NCBI GenBank assembly: GCA_030615145.1 | Contig: JAUWZT010000068.1 | Span: 1 to 14,157, forward strand | DNA: 14,157 bases | Source: Promethearchaeota archaeon | Lineage (GTDB): Archaea > Asgardarchaeota > Lokiarchaeia > Sigyniarchaeales > SOKP01 | Direction: 5' to 3' | Part shown: in pieces, positions 1 through 6,109 of the stretch | How the letters are laid out: each line of letters begins with the position of its first letter | How positions within the stretch are numbered: the first letter of the stretch is position 1 | Position numbers and translations under genes: made by a program | The notes under the pieces: model-generated | Databases searched by the model: none | Seen by the model: the letters and a program-made list of their open reading frames with translations, nothing else | What the model was told of the DNA's origin: nothing

Positions 1-60
1 GTGTCAGAGAATCATAGGGAAAGATTTTCAAAAAGTTTTCCGTATGTTAAATATGATTGA
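1..60 (+). CDS. Possible 3' end of an upstream gene (partial)
   Basis: Frame 1 is open from the window edge to a TGA at 58-60 and encodes about 19 residues ending SFPYVKYD, a plausible hydrophilic C-terminus. The stop lies inside the promoter element of the next small gene, a compact arrangement. It is too short to identify, and an open frame of this length can occur by chance, so this is only a possibility. Confidence 0.3.
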   Translation: MSENHRERFSKSFPYVKYD

Positions 61-89
61 ACCTTTAGTTTAATTTATAAGTATAGAAG
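56..89 (+). promoter_or_regulatory. Promoter A, copy 1 (BRE/TATA region)
   Basis: Contains TTTAATTTATAA, an archaeal TATA-type box centred near 77, about 100 bp before the 52-residue gene. The 34 bp match 1216-1249 at about 30 positions, including bases either side of the TATA box. The similarity continues more loosely to the shared AAAAATTGA near 119 and 1278. This exceeds what a generic TATA consensus would give. Confidence 0.6.
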
Positions 90-117
90 ACATACTATTT
101 TACATTGGCAAAAAATT

Positions 118-139
118 GAGTTTCGCGGGTTTTAAACTC
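118..139 (+). other. Leader hairpin upstream of the 52-residue gene
   Basis: GAGTTT and AAACTC form a 6-bp stem around a 10-nt loop in the expected 5' leader, about 40 nt before the start codon. A further pair, ATTTTAC at 97-103 with GTAAAAT at 140-146, would stack outside it. However, the first arm lies at or before the expected transcription start, so only the inner stem is likely to be transcribed. Confidence 0.3.
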
Positions 140-178
140 GTAAAATCCAAAAAGAAGTCAAAAAAAAGCTAGGGAAAG

Positions 179-337
179 ATGAGAATGAAATTCTTTAAAA
201 AGGATGAAGTTGGTCACGTTACTGTGGAGGAAGGGGTGGTGGACGACTTAGAGGTTGGAAGAGACTTCGACAAGGAAAGGAGGGAAAGGCAGGTGTGGAG
301 TCCTTGTCATATGGGTGAGTTTTTCGACCTTCCGTAG
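179..337 (+). CDS. Small hypothetical protein, 52 residues, acidic middle and D-L-P tail
   Basis: ATG at 179 begins a 52-codon frame too short for ordinary gene callers. The protein starts MRMKFFKKDE, has an acidic centre (VEEGVVDDLE), a charged KERRERQ stretch around residue 35 and ends HMGEFFDLP. There is no membrane segment or recognised domain. Support for a real gene is the TATA box about 100 bp upstream, a purine-rich AGGGAAAG just before the ATG, a T-rich stretch (346-365) soon after the stop, and varied non-repetitive codons. The downstream 42-residue protein has nearly the same promoter and a similar tail (HPKYYLDIP), so the two may be distant members of one small-protein family. Function is unknown. 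Confidence 0.55.
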   Translation: MRMKFFKKDEVGHVTVEEGVVDDLEVGRDFDKERRERQVWSPCHMGEFFDLP

Positions 338-345
338 TAATTATA

Positions 346-365
346 GTTTTCGTTTTTTTTTCTTG
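346..365 (+). terminator. T-tract terminator after the 52-residue gene
   Basis: A run of Ts broken only by single C or G bases starts 9 bp after the stop codon. Oligo-T tracts without a hairpin are the usual intrinsic terminators in archaea. Confidence 0.4.
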
Positions 366-373
366 TAGCACTT

Positions 374-386
374 TTTCTTTTAAATA
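374..386 (+). promoter_or_regulatory. TATA promoter of the two-helix membrane protein gene
   Basis: TTTCTTTTAAATA, centred near 382, lies 29 bp before the ATG at 411. This is the spacing expected for a leaderless archaeal transcript, and it supports 411 rather than 398 as the start. Confidence 0.5.
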
Positions 387-410
387 CGCCTGATTTATTG
401 TTAGTTTACT

Positions 411-635
411 ATGGTATTTTTCGATTATTTCGAGGAACTTTTAGGAGGAGTCGAGTGTTTTATAGCCGTTGGGTCGTTAATTGGCTTGTTAGGGGTATTT
501 ATTGGAGCTCTTTTGTTCCTCGGAGGGGGCAAGCGGGTGCGATATCACATGTTGGGCATTATAATAGTTTCTTTTATGTTATTAAGTGTTTGCGGATTTG
601 ACACCGGTATAAAATACTTTAGGCTTTTTAGGTAA
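411..635 (+). CDS. Small membrane protein, two predicted helices, 74 residues
   Basis: The protein has a short acidic N-terminus (DYFEE), a hydrophobic segment at about residues 14-38, a basic turn KRVR at 41-44 and a second hydrophobic segment at about 47-63. It ends in a short basic tail. By the positive-inside rule both ends would face out and the loop would face the cytoplasm. The ATG lies 29 bp from a TATA box, so the mRNA is probably leaderless. It converges on the minus-strand membrane protein at 697-1077, which also has no recognised family. The two neighbouring small membrane proteins may act together, but nothing in the sequence proves it. Function unknown. Confidence 0.55.
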   Translation: MVFFDYFEELLGGVECFIAVGSLIGLLGVFIGALLFLGGGKRVRYHMLGIIIVSFMLLSVCGFDTGIKYFRLFR

Positions 636-646
636 AGGAAAAGGAA

Positions 647-661
647 AAAAATAAAATTTTT
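647..661. terminator. Possible bidirectional terminator between convergent genes
   Basis: AAAAAT and ATTTTT pair around an AAA loop between two convergent genes, giving an A-tract on one strand and a T-tract on the other. The symmetric placement fits a shared terminator. The stem is all A-T and weak. Confidence 0.3.
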
Positions 662-696
662 ATTCTAATTATTCGGTTGTTTTGAATTGCGCTTTT

Positions 697-1077
697 TTAA
701 AAATTAGCAAATATTTTATATCCTATTGTCGGTCTACTTCCCCCCATGAGGAAGCCCCAAATCTCAAAAGAAGTACCTGTAAGAAAGGCTCCAATCCACA
801 AAAGTAAAATGCTTATCGTGAATCCACCTATGCTTATCTTTTTCAAGAATATCTTTAGAATGCTTATGATAAAGCCTGTAATTCCTAACACCAAACATAG
901 AGTGCCGATGGTGTTGAATATAAACTTAAAAAGTGTACCTGTTTGATATTGAAGGTTCGAACCAAAGAAAGGAATGTAAACCGCTATAAACCCTAAAATC
1001 CCGAGAATCGCTAAAAACATTTTGTTCGAGCGTTTTTCTTTCAGCGTGTAAATTATAATTCTGTCTTTTTTGCTCAA
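697..1077 (-). CDS. Membrane protein, three predicted helices, 126 residues
   Basis: A basic cytoplasmic N-terminus (residues 1-19, rich in K and R) is followed by hydrophobic segments at about 20-38, 52-78 and 84-105. A KK pair at 79-80 lies between the second and third. The charge pattern predicts N-in, C-out. No family is recognised. The reading frame starts with TTG at 1077. A GAGGCGA purine motif about 11 nt upstream supports it as a Shine-Dalgarno site. The alternative ATG at 1020 would remove the basic leader. The 42-residue gene diverges from it and the 74-residue membrane protein converges on it. Codon choice and the clean charge distribution argue that it is genuine. Confidence 0.65.
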   Translation of the reverse strand: MSKKDRIIIYTLKEKRSNKMFLAILGILGFIAVYIPFFGSNLQYQTGTLFKFIFNTIGTLCLVLGITGFIISILKIFLKKISIGGFTISILLLWIGAFLTGTSFEIWGFLMGGSRPTIGYKIFANF

Positions 1078-1215
1078 ATTATTAAGTCGCCTCGAAGTTG
1101 TGTATTTTTATTTGTTTTTGTTTATTTATTATTAGATTTGAGCGATTTTATTTAAAGAAAAATTGCGAAATGTGGTTCAAATAACTTTTCTTATATTTTT
1201 TTTATTTCAAATGCG

Positions 1216-1249
1216 ATTAAACCTTAAGTTTAATTTATAAAGATAGAAG
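1216..1249 (+). promoter_or_regulatory. Promoter A, copy 2
   Basis: Near-identical to 56-89 (about 30 of 34 positions), centred on TTTAATTTATAA at 1229-1240. It lies about 65 bp before the ATG of the 42-residue gene. Copies 1 and 2 are direct repeats enclosing the 52-, 74- and 126-residue genes. Confidence 0.6.
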
Positions 1250-1301
1250 GTATAATATTTAACAACAACAAAAATTGATCCTCCCAGATTAAAGACAAAA
1301 A

Positions 1302-1430
1302 ATGAAAAGTGATAAAAAGTTTAAGAAAAATCGCTTTACTCTAAGACGGAAAAAGAAACTCAGAAAGCTCGTGGAAGAAAGCAAGAGATATGGAGGTGGA
1401 CATCCAAAATACTATCTTGATATTCCATAA
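1302..1430 (+). CDS. Small highly basic protein, 42 residues, D-I-P tail
   Basis: ATG at 1302 opens a 42-codon frame. Residues 4-29 are dominated by K and R (KKFKK, LRRKKKLRK), followed by a GGGH turn and the tail PKYYLDIP. The basic stretch could bind nucleic acid or anionic lipid; this is inference from composition alone. It has the same promoter as the 52-residue gene at 179. Both proteins end in His, a pair of aromatics, then D-[L/I]-P at the C-terminus, with KFFKK/KKFKK near the start. No Shine-Dalgarno site is obvious. The next gene, a methyltransferase, converges on it. Function unknown. Confidence 0.5.
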   Translation: MKSDKKFKKNRFTLRRKKKLRKLVEESKRYGGGHPKYYLDIP

Positions 1431-1531
1431 ATGTTTAATCTTTTTATTGTTAGATTGAAATTCTTAACTATATTGATTTAAAGCAAAATCTAAAGTGAAA
1501 GAATTCAGATCATTTTGAATCTTTTCGAAAG

Positions 1532-2110
1532 TTATTTCACTTGCTTATTTTTTAATACTGTTAAGTAATCGTGTATTCCATACCACTGAGGTATTTCCAC
1601 GGTTTTTACAACAATAAATCTTTTCTCTAATTTCTGAAAAAAATCATCGGTAGCATTACCTGCTCCAGCCCATTCACCAATATAAATTAGATATTTACCT
1701 TCAAAATAATTCAAACATTCTGATCCTAAAGAACTTAAATGGGGAATCCAACACAAAAATAAATTTCTTTCAGGATAATTTTTTAAAATCTTTGGACCTC
1801 CTTTATTTATTGGAAAATATTGTATTTTAGAGCCATCGTTATTGTTCTTATCTTGAGGTGGCGATTTATTATCAAAGCAAACAATATCTACTCCCAGCTT
1901 AGCTAAGAGCATTGCCCAATATCCTGTTCCCACTCCAATCTCTATCAGAGGAGAGTAATTACTAATTTCAAGAAGTACTTTTTTATTAGGGACCGCCCAA
2001 GAATATTTTAACACTAAGTCGTCTCTTAGTAACTTCTTGTTATATAGTTCAGTAAATTTTTCAATAGGAAAGGCTTCTTTCTCGCCCTCTATCTGTTTAA
2101 ATATTCTCAA
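1532..2110 (-). CDS. Class I SAM-dependent methyltransferase-like protein, 192 residues
   Basis: The Rossmann motif I is clear at residues 57-63 (EIGVGTG), followed by the acidic residue after strand 2 (D80 in FDNK), which should contact the SAM ribose. A motif-IV-like NLFLCWIPH follows at 116-124, then YIGEWAGAGNATDDFF at about 143-158. The last two resemble a group of small stand-alone methyltransferases with LLxWPP and YIGE motifs whose substrates are mostly unknown. The length fits a minimal single-domain enzyme. The only start in frame before an upstream stop is TTG at 2110, with no clear ribosome site; coding-like sequence continues upstream to an in-frame TAA, so an unusual start is possible. 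It diverges from the 37-residue membrane peptide. The substrate cannot be assigned. Confidence 0.7.
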   Translation of the reverse strand: MRIFKQIEGEKEAFPIEKFTELYNKKLLRDDLVLKYSWAVPNKKVLLEISNYSPLIEIGVGTGYWAMLLAKLGVDIVCFDNKSPPQDKNNNDGSKIQYFPINKGGPKILKNYPERNLFLCWIPHLSSLGSECLNYFEGKYLIYIGEWAGAGNATDDFFQKLEKRFIVVKTVEIPQWYGIHDYLTVLKNKQVK

Positions 2111-2160
2111 ATATTCGTTTATTTCGTTTAAGTCGGTAATAATTTTTTCCCTCTGGGTTT

Positions 2161-2177
2161 AAGATTATTATAATCTT
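2161..2177. promoter_or_regulatory. Palindrome in divergent promoter region
   Basis: AAGATTATTATAATCTT has 7-bp arms around a TTA centre. It lies between the methyltransferase start (minus) and the TATA box of the 37-residue peptide (plus), beside a CTTTAAATAAAC sequence that can read as a TATA box on both strands. It could be an operator shared by both genes. On the plus strand it is followed by Ts, so terminator-like pairing is an alternative. Confidence 0.4.
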
Positions 2178-2180
2178 TTT

Positions 2181-2193
2181 TTCTTTAAATAAA
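2181..2193. promoter_or_regulatory. TATA region serving divergent genes
   Basis: TTCTTTAAATAAA matches the promoter style seen elsewhere in the window. On the plus strand it is about 60 bp before the TTG start of the 37-residue peptide. Its complement (TTTATTTAAAG) is placed to serve the methyltransferase about 75 bp away. Confidence 0.4.
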
Positions 2194-2246
2194 CTCGGTC
2201 TGTTCTGGTTTTAACAACGATTTAGTTCAAAAAAGAGGTTAAAAAA

Positions 2247-2360
2247 TTGTTAAAATTCAAGTGGAAAGTTAGGCTCGCAACGGTTAGCGCGGTGTTGACA
2301 TCGATTTTGTTAGCGCTCGTACTTACCGTTAACGGCGTAATGTTTATACCGTTTTTCTAA
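2247..2360 (+). CDS. 37-residue single-helix membrane peptide
   Basis: A TTG start at 2247 is preceded by AGAGG about 9 nt upstream and by a TATA box about 60 bp upstream. The peptide begins MLKFKWKVRL, a basic amphipathic head. A hydrophobic span follows at about residues 10-34 and it ends IPFF. It reads as a one-helix membrane protein with the N-terminus in the cytoplasm; no cleavage site is obvious, so anchoring is more likely than export. The codons in this stretch are richer in G and C (GCG, CTC, ACC, GGC) than the surrounding non-coding DNA, which supports real coding. Family and function are unknown. Confidence is limited by the short length and non-ATG start. Confidence 0.45.
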   Translation: MLKFKWKVRLATVSAVLTSILLALVLTVNGVMFIPFF

Positions 2361-2426
2361 GCTAGCAGTTCCTAATTAAACTTTTTTTCTTTTTATAAAA
2401 CATATTTGCTGTTTAATAAGCTTAAA

Positions 2427-2441
2427 TTGTTAATATAACAA
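2427..2441. promoter_or_regulatory. Operator-like palindrome next to the MCM-like gene promoter
   Basis: TTGTTAATATAACAA is a perfect dyad with 6-bp arms and a 3-bp centre. It ends just before the TATA-like TTTATATA at 2443-2450, where the TFB recognition element would be. The ATG at 2476 is about 29 bp beyond the TATA box. A protein bound here could block or aid TFB/TBP. GCTTAA direct repeats flank it at 2420 and 2452. Confidence 0.45.
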
Positions 2442-2475
2442 ATTTATATATGCTTAAGATATAATTTTTGATAAT

Positions 2476-3270
2476 ATGAATATTAATAATAATCTGGAAG
2501 TACCAATTCATAAAGTGCAAAGATTTGAAGACTTTTTTAGGTTGTTTCCAGAAAGACCAAGTTTTTACAAATATCAGAACAGAATTATTGAGACAATCAC
2601 AACGAAGAGAAATGATCTAATAATCGATTACGAAGATTTACTAGCTTTTGATTGCCAGATCGCATATATGTTAAGAAACGATCCAGAATCTTTGTTAGAA
2701 GATGCAGTGAAGGCCTTTAAAAATATTTTGAAATTCTTAGGTGGGAAATTAATCGATCGAGATTATTTCGTAAGAATCTCTACAAGAGATAGAGAATCTC
2801 TTTTAAAAGTATCTCTTAAAGATATAAGTAGCAGTTACTTGTCTAAATTAATAGTTAGCGAAGGGAAGGTTATAGATAAAAAAGCACCTGAGATTCGATT
2901 AGAAATCGGATATTTTCAATGCTTATTTTGCCTTACTGAATTCGAAATCTTTCAACATTCACTAAGAGTTGAGCGACCGAAATTTTGCATTAATCCACGG
3001 TGTAAAAATAAGACGGCGTCTAGTTTCCGTCCATTAAGCAAAAAATCTTATTATTACGATTACCAGTTTTTAACGATTCAGGAAGGAAAAAAGAAAATCA
3101 AGACCGTTCTCACACACGATTTAGTCGATAAAGTAAATGTTGGAGATGTAATTGAAGTAACTGGAATTTTTACTACTGATTTCGAGTATTCGAAGACAGC
3201 TAAAAGAAACAACGCTTTTAAAGGAATAATTGTAGTAAACAACATAAATATATTAAATAATCCTTCTTAA
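2476..3270 (+). CDS. MCM N-terminal domain protein lacking the AAA+ motor
   Basis: Residues 1-135 are consistent with the MCM A-subdomain, including the DYEDLLAFD strand/helix. C149, C152, C171 and C176 form the MCM zinc-ribbon pattern. DYQFLTIQE at 195-203 and LTHDLVDKVNVGDVIEVTGIF at 212-232 are the OB-fold signatures of archaeal and eukaryotic MCMs. The protein stops at 264, where an MCM would pass into its linker and AAA+ ATPase. No Walker A, Walker B or arginine finger follows, and the DNA after the stop is T-rich and non-coding. MCM N-domains form hexamers and bind single-stranded DNA, so this could assemble with, inhibit or recruit the full MCM, or serve an accessory replicon; that is inference. 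It is monocistronic and probably leaderless. The fold assignment is strong and the role open. Confidence 0.8.
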   Translation: MNINNNLEVPIHKVQRFEDFFRLFPERPSFYKYQNRIIETITTKRNDLIIDYEDLLAFDCQIAYMLRNDPESLLEDAVKAFKNILKFLGGKLIDRDYFVRISTRDRESLLKVSLKDISSSYLSKLIVSEGKVIDKKAPEIRLEIGYFQCLFCLTEFEIFQHSLRVERPKFCINPRCKNKTASSFRPLSKKSYYYDYQFLTIQEGKKKIKTVLTHDLVDKVNVGDVIEVTGIFTTDFEYSKTAKRNNAFKGIIVVNNINILNNPS

Positions 3271-3283
3271 AACAGAGAATTCA

Positions 3284-3302
3284 AGACTTTTTTCGCTTTT
3301 TT
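3284..3302 (+). terminator. T-tract terminator after the MCM-like gene
   Basis: Two T6 runs separated by CGC lie 15-30 bp past the stop codon, with further T-rich sequence at about 3330-3347. No hairpin is needed for archaeal oligo-T termination. Confidence 0.45.
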
Positions 3303-3385
3303 GAGTAATTTTAGTCCCATGACAATTCAATTCTTTTCTTTTTCTTTTGGTTATGTATGACTTCTAGTTAATTTACTATGTTTTT

Positions 3386-3399
3386 TCCTTTAAATAAAA
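3386..3399 (+). promoter_or_regulatory. TATA promoter of the PP-loop gene
   Basis: TTCCTTTAAATAAA lies about 80 bp before the ATG at 3475, so the transcript should have a leader of some 55 nt. It is followed by ACAGATGG, resembling the ACAGCGG and ACAGTGG that follow the TATA boxes at 10350 and 11855. Confidence 0.5.
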
Positions 3400-3474
3400 C
3401 AGATGGCATTTTGTTCAAACAACAAAAAAATGCTAGAATAATAAGTTAAAAAAAAAATAAATGAGAGATGTTTT

Positions 3475-4599
3475 ATGGAGCAACAACACATATGTAAAGA
3501 ATGCGTTTTAATAGACGGTTCTTTCGGGATCGAACTAAATTCCGAAGGCGTTTGCAACTATTGCGAAGACCCGACTTATAAGACCGCTAATTGGTGGAAG
3601 ACTCAAATAACCGACGAATCGAAGGAAGCAGGTTTGAAGGATTGGAATTCCGTAATTGAGTACTTGCGCTCGCGTCAAGGAGAGAGAAAGTACGACTGTA
3701 TAGTGGGTTTTTCGGGAGGTAAAGACTCAACGGCTCTTTTGTATAAAATGGTACACGATTACGGTTTTAACCTGCTCGCGGTAACTATCGACACCGGATT
3801 CGTCCCAGAAGTCGCTTTCGAAAACATGAGAGACACGCTCGAAAAAATAGAAGTTGATCAAGTAATAATCGATGGAGCTAAAGAAACTTTTAGGAAGTTA
3901 TATCAATGGGTTTTTACGAATCAAGGCTCGGGCGAACTCACCTTGACGAGAAATCTATGCGATAATTGCGGCGATTTAGTTCATAATTTGGTGGTCAGAG
4001 AAGCGATGGAACGCGATATAGACGTAATTCTCTTCGGTTATTCCCCCGACGAGATTAGAAGGTATTTCTACGAGATTCCTCGAGACGAGATAATAAACGA
4101 TTGGATTCCCAGCTTTATTAGCGGAGAACCCTTTACCGAAGAAGATCGGGAGCGGTACTTCACACCGGAATATTTCGAGAACCGCGAAGTTCCTCGGATA
4201 CTATTACCGTATCACGTGATAGATTACAGCGAAGAAGAAATAATTAAGTTGATCGAATCTAAGAACTTAGTAAAAAAAGGAAATTCGAGCACTTTAAAAA
4301 CCAGTTGCCACGTCATCGCCGCCGCCCTTTTTTACGACTTGAACAGGTTTGGCGCGCTTCCGTACGCTCTACAGTTTGCTGAATTGATCCGACAAGAACC
4401 GAGCATCAGGAAAAAGTGGTTGATCACCTTGAAGCGCCTAACCCCTATGATTCGAGAAGGTAAGTTCAACGAGAAGGGAGTAAACATAACCTTAGAGGAA
4501 ATCGGGATGAGTAGAGAAGAGCTTCTTTCAAAAGCACAAGGGGAAGTCGATAAAGACCCTAATCGAGAGAAAATCTTAAGAAATTTAGGCTTGTTTTAA
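3475..4599 (+). CDS. PP-loop ATP-pyrophosphatase with N-terminal zinc motif
   Basis: Residues 7-30 hold two CxxC pairs (C7, C10, C27, C30) separated by a DGSFGIELNSEGV segment. This closely resembles the zinc finger that opens N-acetyl-sugar amidotransferases of the WbpG/WbuX type. SGGKDST at 80-86 is the PP-loop that binds ATP and adenylates the substrate. A further CDNC (162-165) and C278 could hold metal or sulfur, as in tRNA-thiolating relatives. The 374-residue length fits the amidotransferase group. The likely chemistry is adenylation of a carbonyl followed by attack by ammonia or sulfur; the substrate is uncertain. No sugar-pathway partner, glutaminase or tRNA gene is nearby. The gene is monocistronic. 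Codons are less A/T-biased than in the beta-helix gene downstream. Confidence 0.7.
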   Translation: MEQQHICKECVLIDGSFGIELNSEGVCNYCEDPTYKTANWWKTQITDESKEAGLKDWNSVIEYLRSRQGERKYDCIVGFSGGKDSTALLYKMVHDYGFNLLAVTIDTGFVPEVAFENMRDTLEKIEVDQVIIDGAKETFRKLYQWVFTNQGSGELTLTRNLCDNCGDLVHNLVVREAMERDIDVILFGYSPDEIRRYFYEIPRDEIINDWIPSFISGEPFTEEDRERYFTPEYFENREVPRILLPYHVIDYSEEEIIKLIESKNLVKKGNSSTLKTSCHVIAAALFYDLNRFGALPYALQFAELIRQEPSIRKKWLITLKRLTPMIREGKFNEKGVNITLEEIGMSREELLSKAQGEVDKDPNREKILRNLGLF

Positions 4600-4632
4600 G
4601 CCCTTTCAAATTTTAATCTTATTTTTTTATTG
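4588..4632 (+). terminator. Hairpin plus T-tract terminator
   Basis: GGCTT and AAGCC pair around GTTTT (4588-4602), spanning the stop codon of the PP-loop gene. T-rich runs follow at about 4610-4640. It lies between convergent genes. Confidence 0.45.
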
Positions 4633-4665
4633 TTTTCTAATATATTATCATTAAATTTTATTTAG

Positions 4666-5985
4666 TTATAATTTGTCGATATATTTTTGAATTTTGTCTT
4701 TAAATTCGGGAAATAACAACAAAGTGGTTACGGGAAAATCCTCTTCTAACAATTCATCGGTGTAACCGTCCTTGAAATATACCTGTAATTCCTCTTTACC
4801 TTGAACTTTATAAGACTTTAAATATTCGAGTAATTTAAATTTCTTTTGTATCGATTCAATATTAACTTCTTCTGAAGTAGGGGTTTTCTTGATTTTTTCT
4901 ATAATTTTATTAAACGCTTCTTCTACGTTTTCTCCGGTTGCATTGGAAACTTTCAAATAATCAAAAAAATTAAACTTGTCCTTAAGTAATAAAGCGTACT
5001 CATCATCAACTATAATGATATCAACATAATCAGTTTTCAGTCCTAAGAAAACGATCGGTGTATCAGGATTAGATTTCCGAATAATGTTAACCCACGATTC
5101 CCTCTTTCCTAACGTCATAGGCCGTGTTAAGTCAAAGCAAAACATTGCGCAATCTATATTGTTAGCAAAAAATTCTACCAAAAATCGAGCTCGTTCTTGA
5201 CCCATTACATCCCAAATAAATAGCGCAACCTCTTCTTTGTCATCAGATATATCTTTTAAGAAGAAGTCCGCACACATACAAGGCACATCTGGATAGAATT
5301 TATTTAAAAAATACCTAAAGATTAACGTGGTTTTTCCAACGCCACCCTCGCCACACACGATTAAATTCTTTACGGATTTACCTTCATCGAGAAAACTTTT
5401 AGCTTTTAATAACATGTCCTTTTCTAAAGCTTCTATAGCGTTTTTATCGCCTTCAAAATTACCTTCGTTCTTTAATCTTTGCTCCTTTGTTTTAATTTTT
5501 TTAGATACTTTATCTTTATCAATCCCCTCAATATTTAAGTTAAGGGGCTCGGTATATCCTTTTATTGCTAATCTACAATAACCTTCAATAAATCCTAAAT
5601 CAGCGCCATAAAGAAATTCTGATTTCCCACGGTGAAAATAGTATATTGAACCTTCGTCCTTGAAATCTGAAACATCAAAAAGAGCGACTTCCTCGTAAAA
5701 ATATTTTCGACAAATACTTTCCCAAAATCTTACGATATAATCTACGAACTCAGGATATTCTGAATATACTTTTGCACCGCTGCTTATACGTCCAACTCCA
5801 TCCCATTCGTTGAATGATAAATTAAAGCTGTCTGAAGCGTAATGATCTTCTTCTTCGTTATAATATTTTTTAGGGAGCGATTCTAAAAGAGCGTTATATT
5901 CCTTAAAAATATAATCGTTTAATACTCCAAATTGGCTTCTATACTTAGGATTCTTTAAAATGTGGAAACTAATGTATCTACCCAT
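4666..5985 (-). CDS. Ras-superfamily small GTPase with large N-terminal domain, 439 residues
   Basis: The GTPase core covers about residues 206-367. The P-loop is GEGGVGKT at 212-219, the G3 box is WDVMGQE at 258-264, the G4 box is LKTD at 316-319 (NKxD in most relatives) and the G5 box is SNATG at 347-351. The G1, G3 and G5 match suggests GTP binding and hydrolysis of Rab/Ras type, as expanded in Asgard archaea. Loss of the G4 asparagine weakens guanine selectivity on paper. About 155 residues precede a basic linker (KKIKTKEQRLK, 161-171); this N-terminal part is unrecognised, with aromatic and acidic patches. A tail (371-439) follows the core. No prenylation cysteine ends the protein. GGTGAG lies 5 nt before the ATG. 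It diverges from the FEN1 start fragment. Confidence 0.85.
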   Translation of the reverse strand: MGRYISFHILKNPKYRSQFGVLNDYIFKEYNALLESLPKKYYNEEEDHYASDSFNLSFNEWDGVGRISSGAKVYSEYPEFVDYIVRFWESICRKYFYEEVALFDVSDFKDEGSIYYFHRGKSEFLYGADLGFIEGYCRLAIKGYTEPLNLNIEGIDKDKVSKKIKTKEQRLKNEGNFEGDKNAIEALEKDMLLKAKSFLDEGKSVKNLIVCGEGGVGKTTLIFRYFLNKFYPDVPCMCADFFLKDISDDKEEVALFIWDVMGQERARFLVEFFANNIDCAMFCFDLTRPMTLGKRESWVNIIRKSNPDTPIVFLGLKTDYVDIIIVDDEYALLLKDKFNFFDYLKVSNATGENVEEAFNKIIEKIKKTPTSEEVNIESIQKKFKLLEYLKSYKVQGKEELQVYFKDGYTDELLEEDFPVTTLLLFPEFKDKIQKYIDKL

Positions 5986-5990
5986 TAAAT

Positions 5991-5996
5991 CTCACC
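5991..5996 (-). promoter_or_regulatory. Shine-Dalgarno site of the GTPase gene
   Basis: GGTGAG on the minus strand lies 5 nt before the ATG at 5985. It is one of the few good ribosome sites in the window and fixes the start. Confidence 0.6.
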
Positions 5997-6078
5997 ACTT
6001 GTTGTTAAAGATATCCATATGTAAATTATGTCTCCTACCTTTTTTAATTATCGATTACTTTTTGAAAACCCATTTTTT

Positions 6079-6091
6079 TCTTTTTATAAAA
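6079..6091 (+). promoter_or_regulatory. TATA promoter of the FEN1 start fragment
   Basis: TCTTTTTATAAAA is centred about 24 bp before the ATG at 6110, suitable for a leaderless transcript. The truncated copy may therefore still be transcribed. Confidence 0.5.
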
Positions 6092-6109
6092 CTCGATTAT
6101 ATAGATTGT

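Noticed and set aside
398..601. 67-codon frame overlapping the 74-residue membrane protein
   Set aside because: Its start does not fit the TATA spacing, and its sequence is a frame-shifted shadow rich in Arg, Trp and Tyr. The 411 frame gives clean helices and a basic turn.
3406..3433. Hairpin GCATTTTGTT / AACAAAAAAATGC upstream of the PP-loop gene as a riboswitch
   Set aside because: The arms differ in T-run length, and the expected transcription start falls within the structure, so it is probably not transcribed whole.
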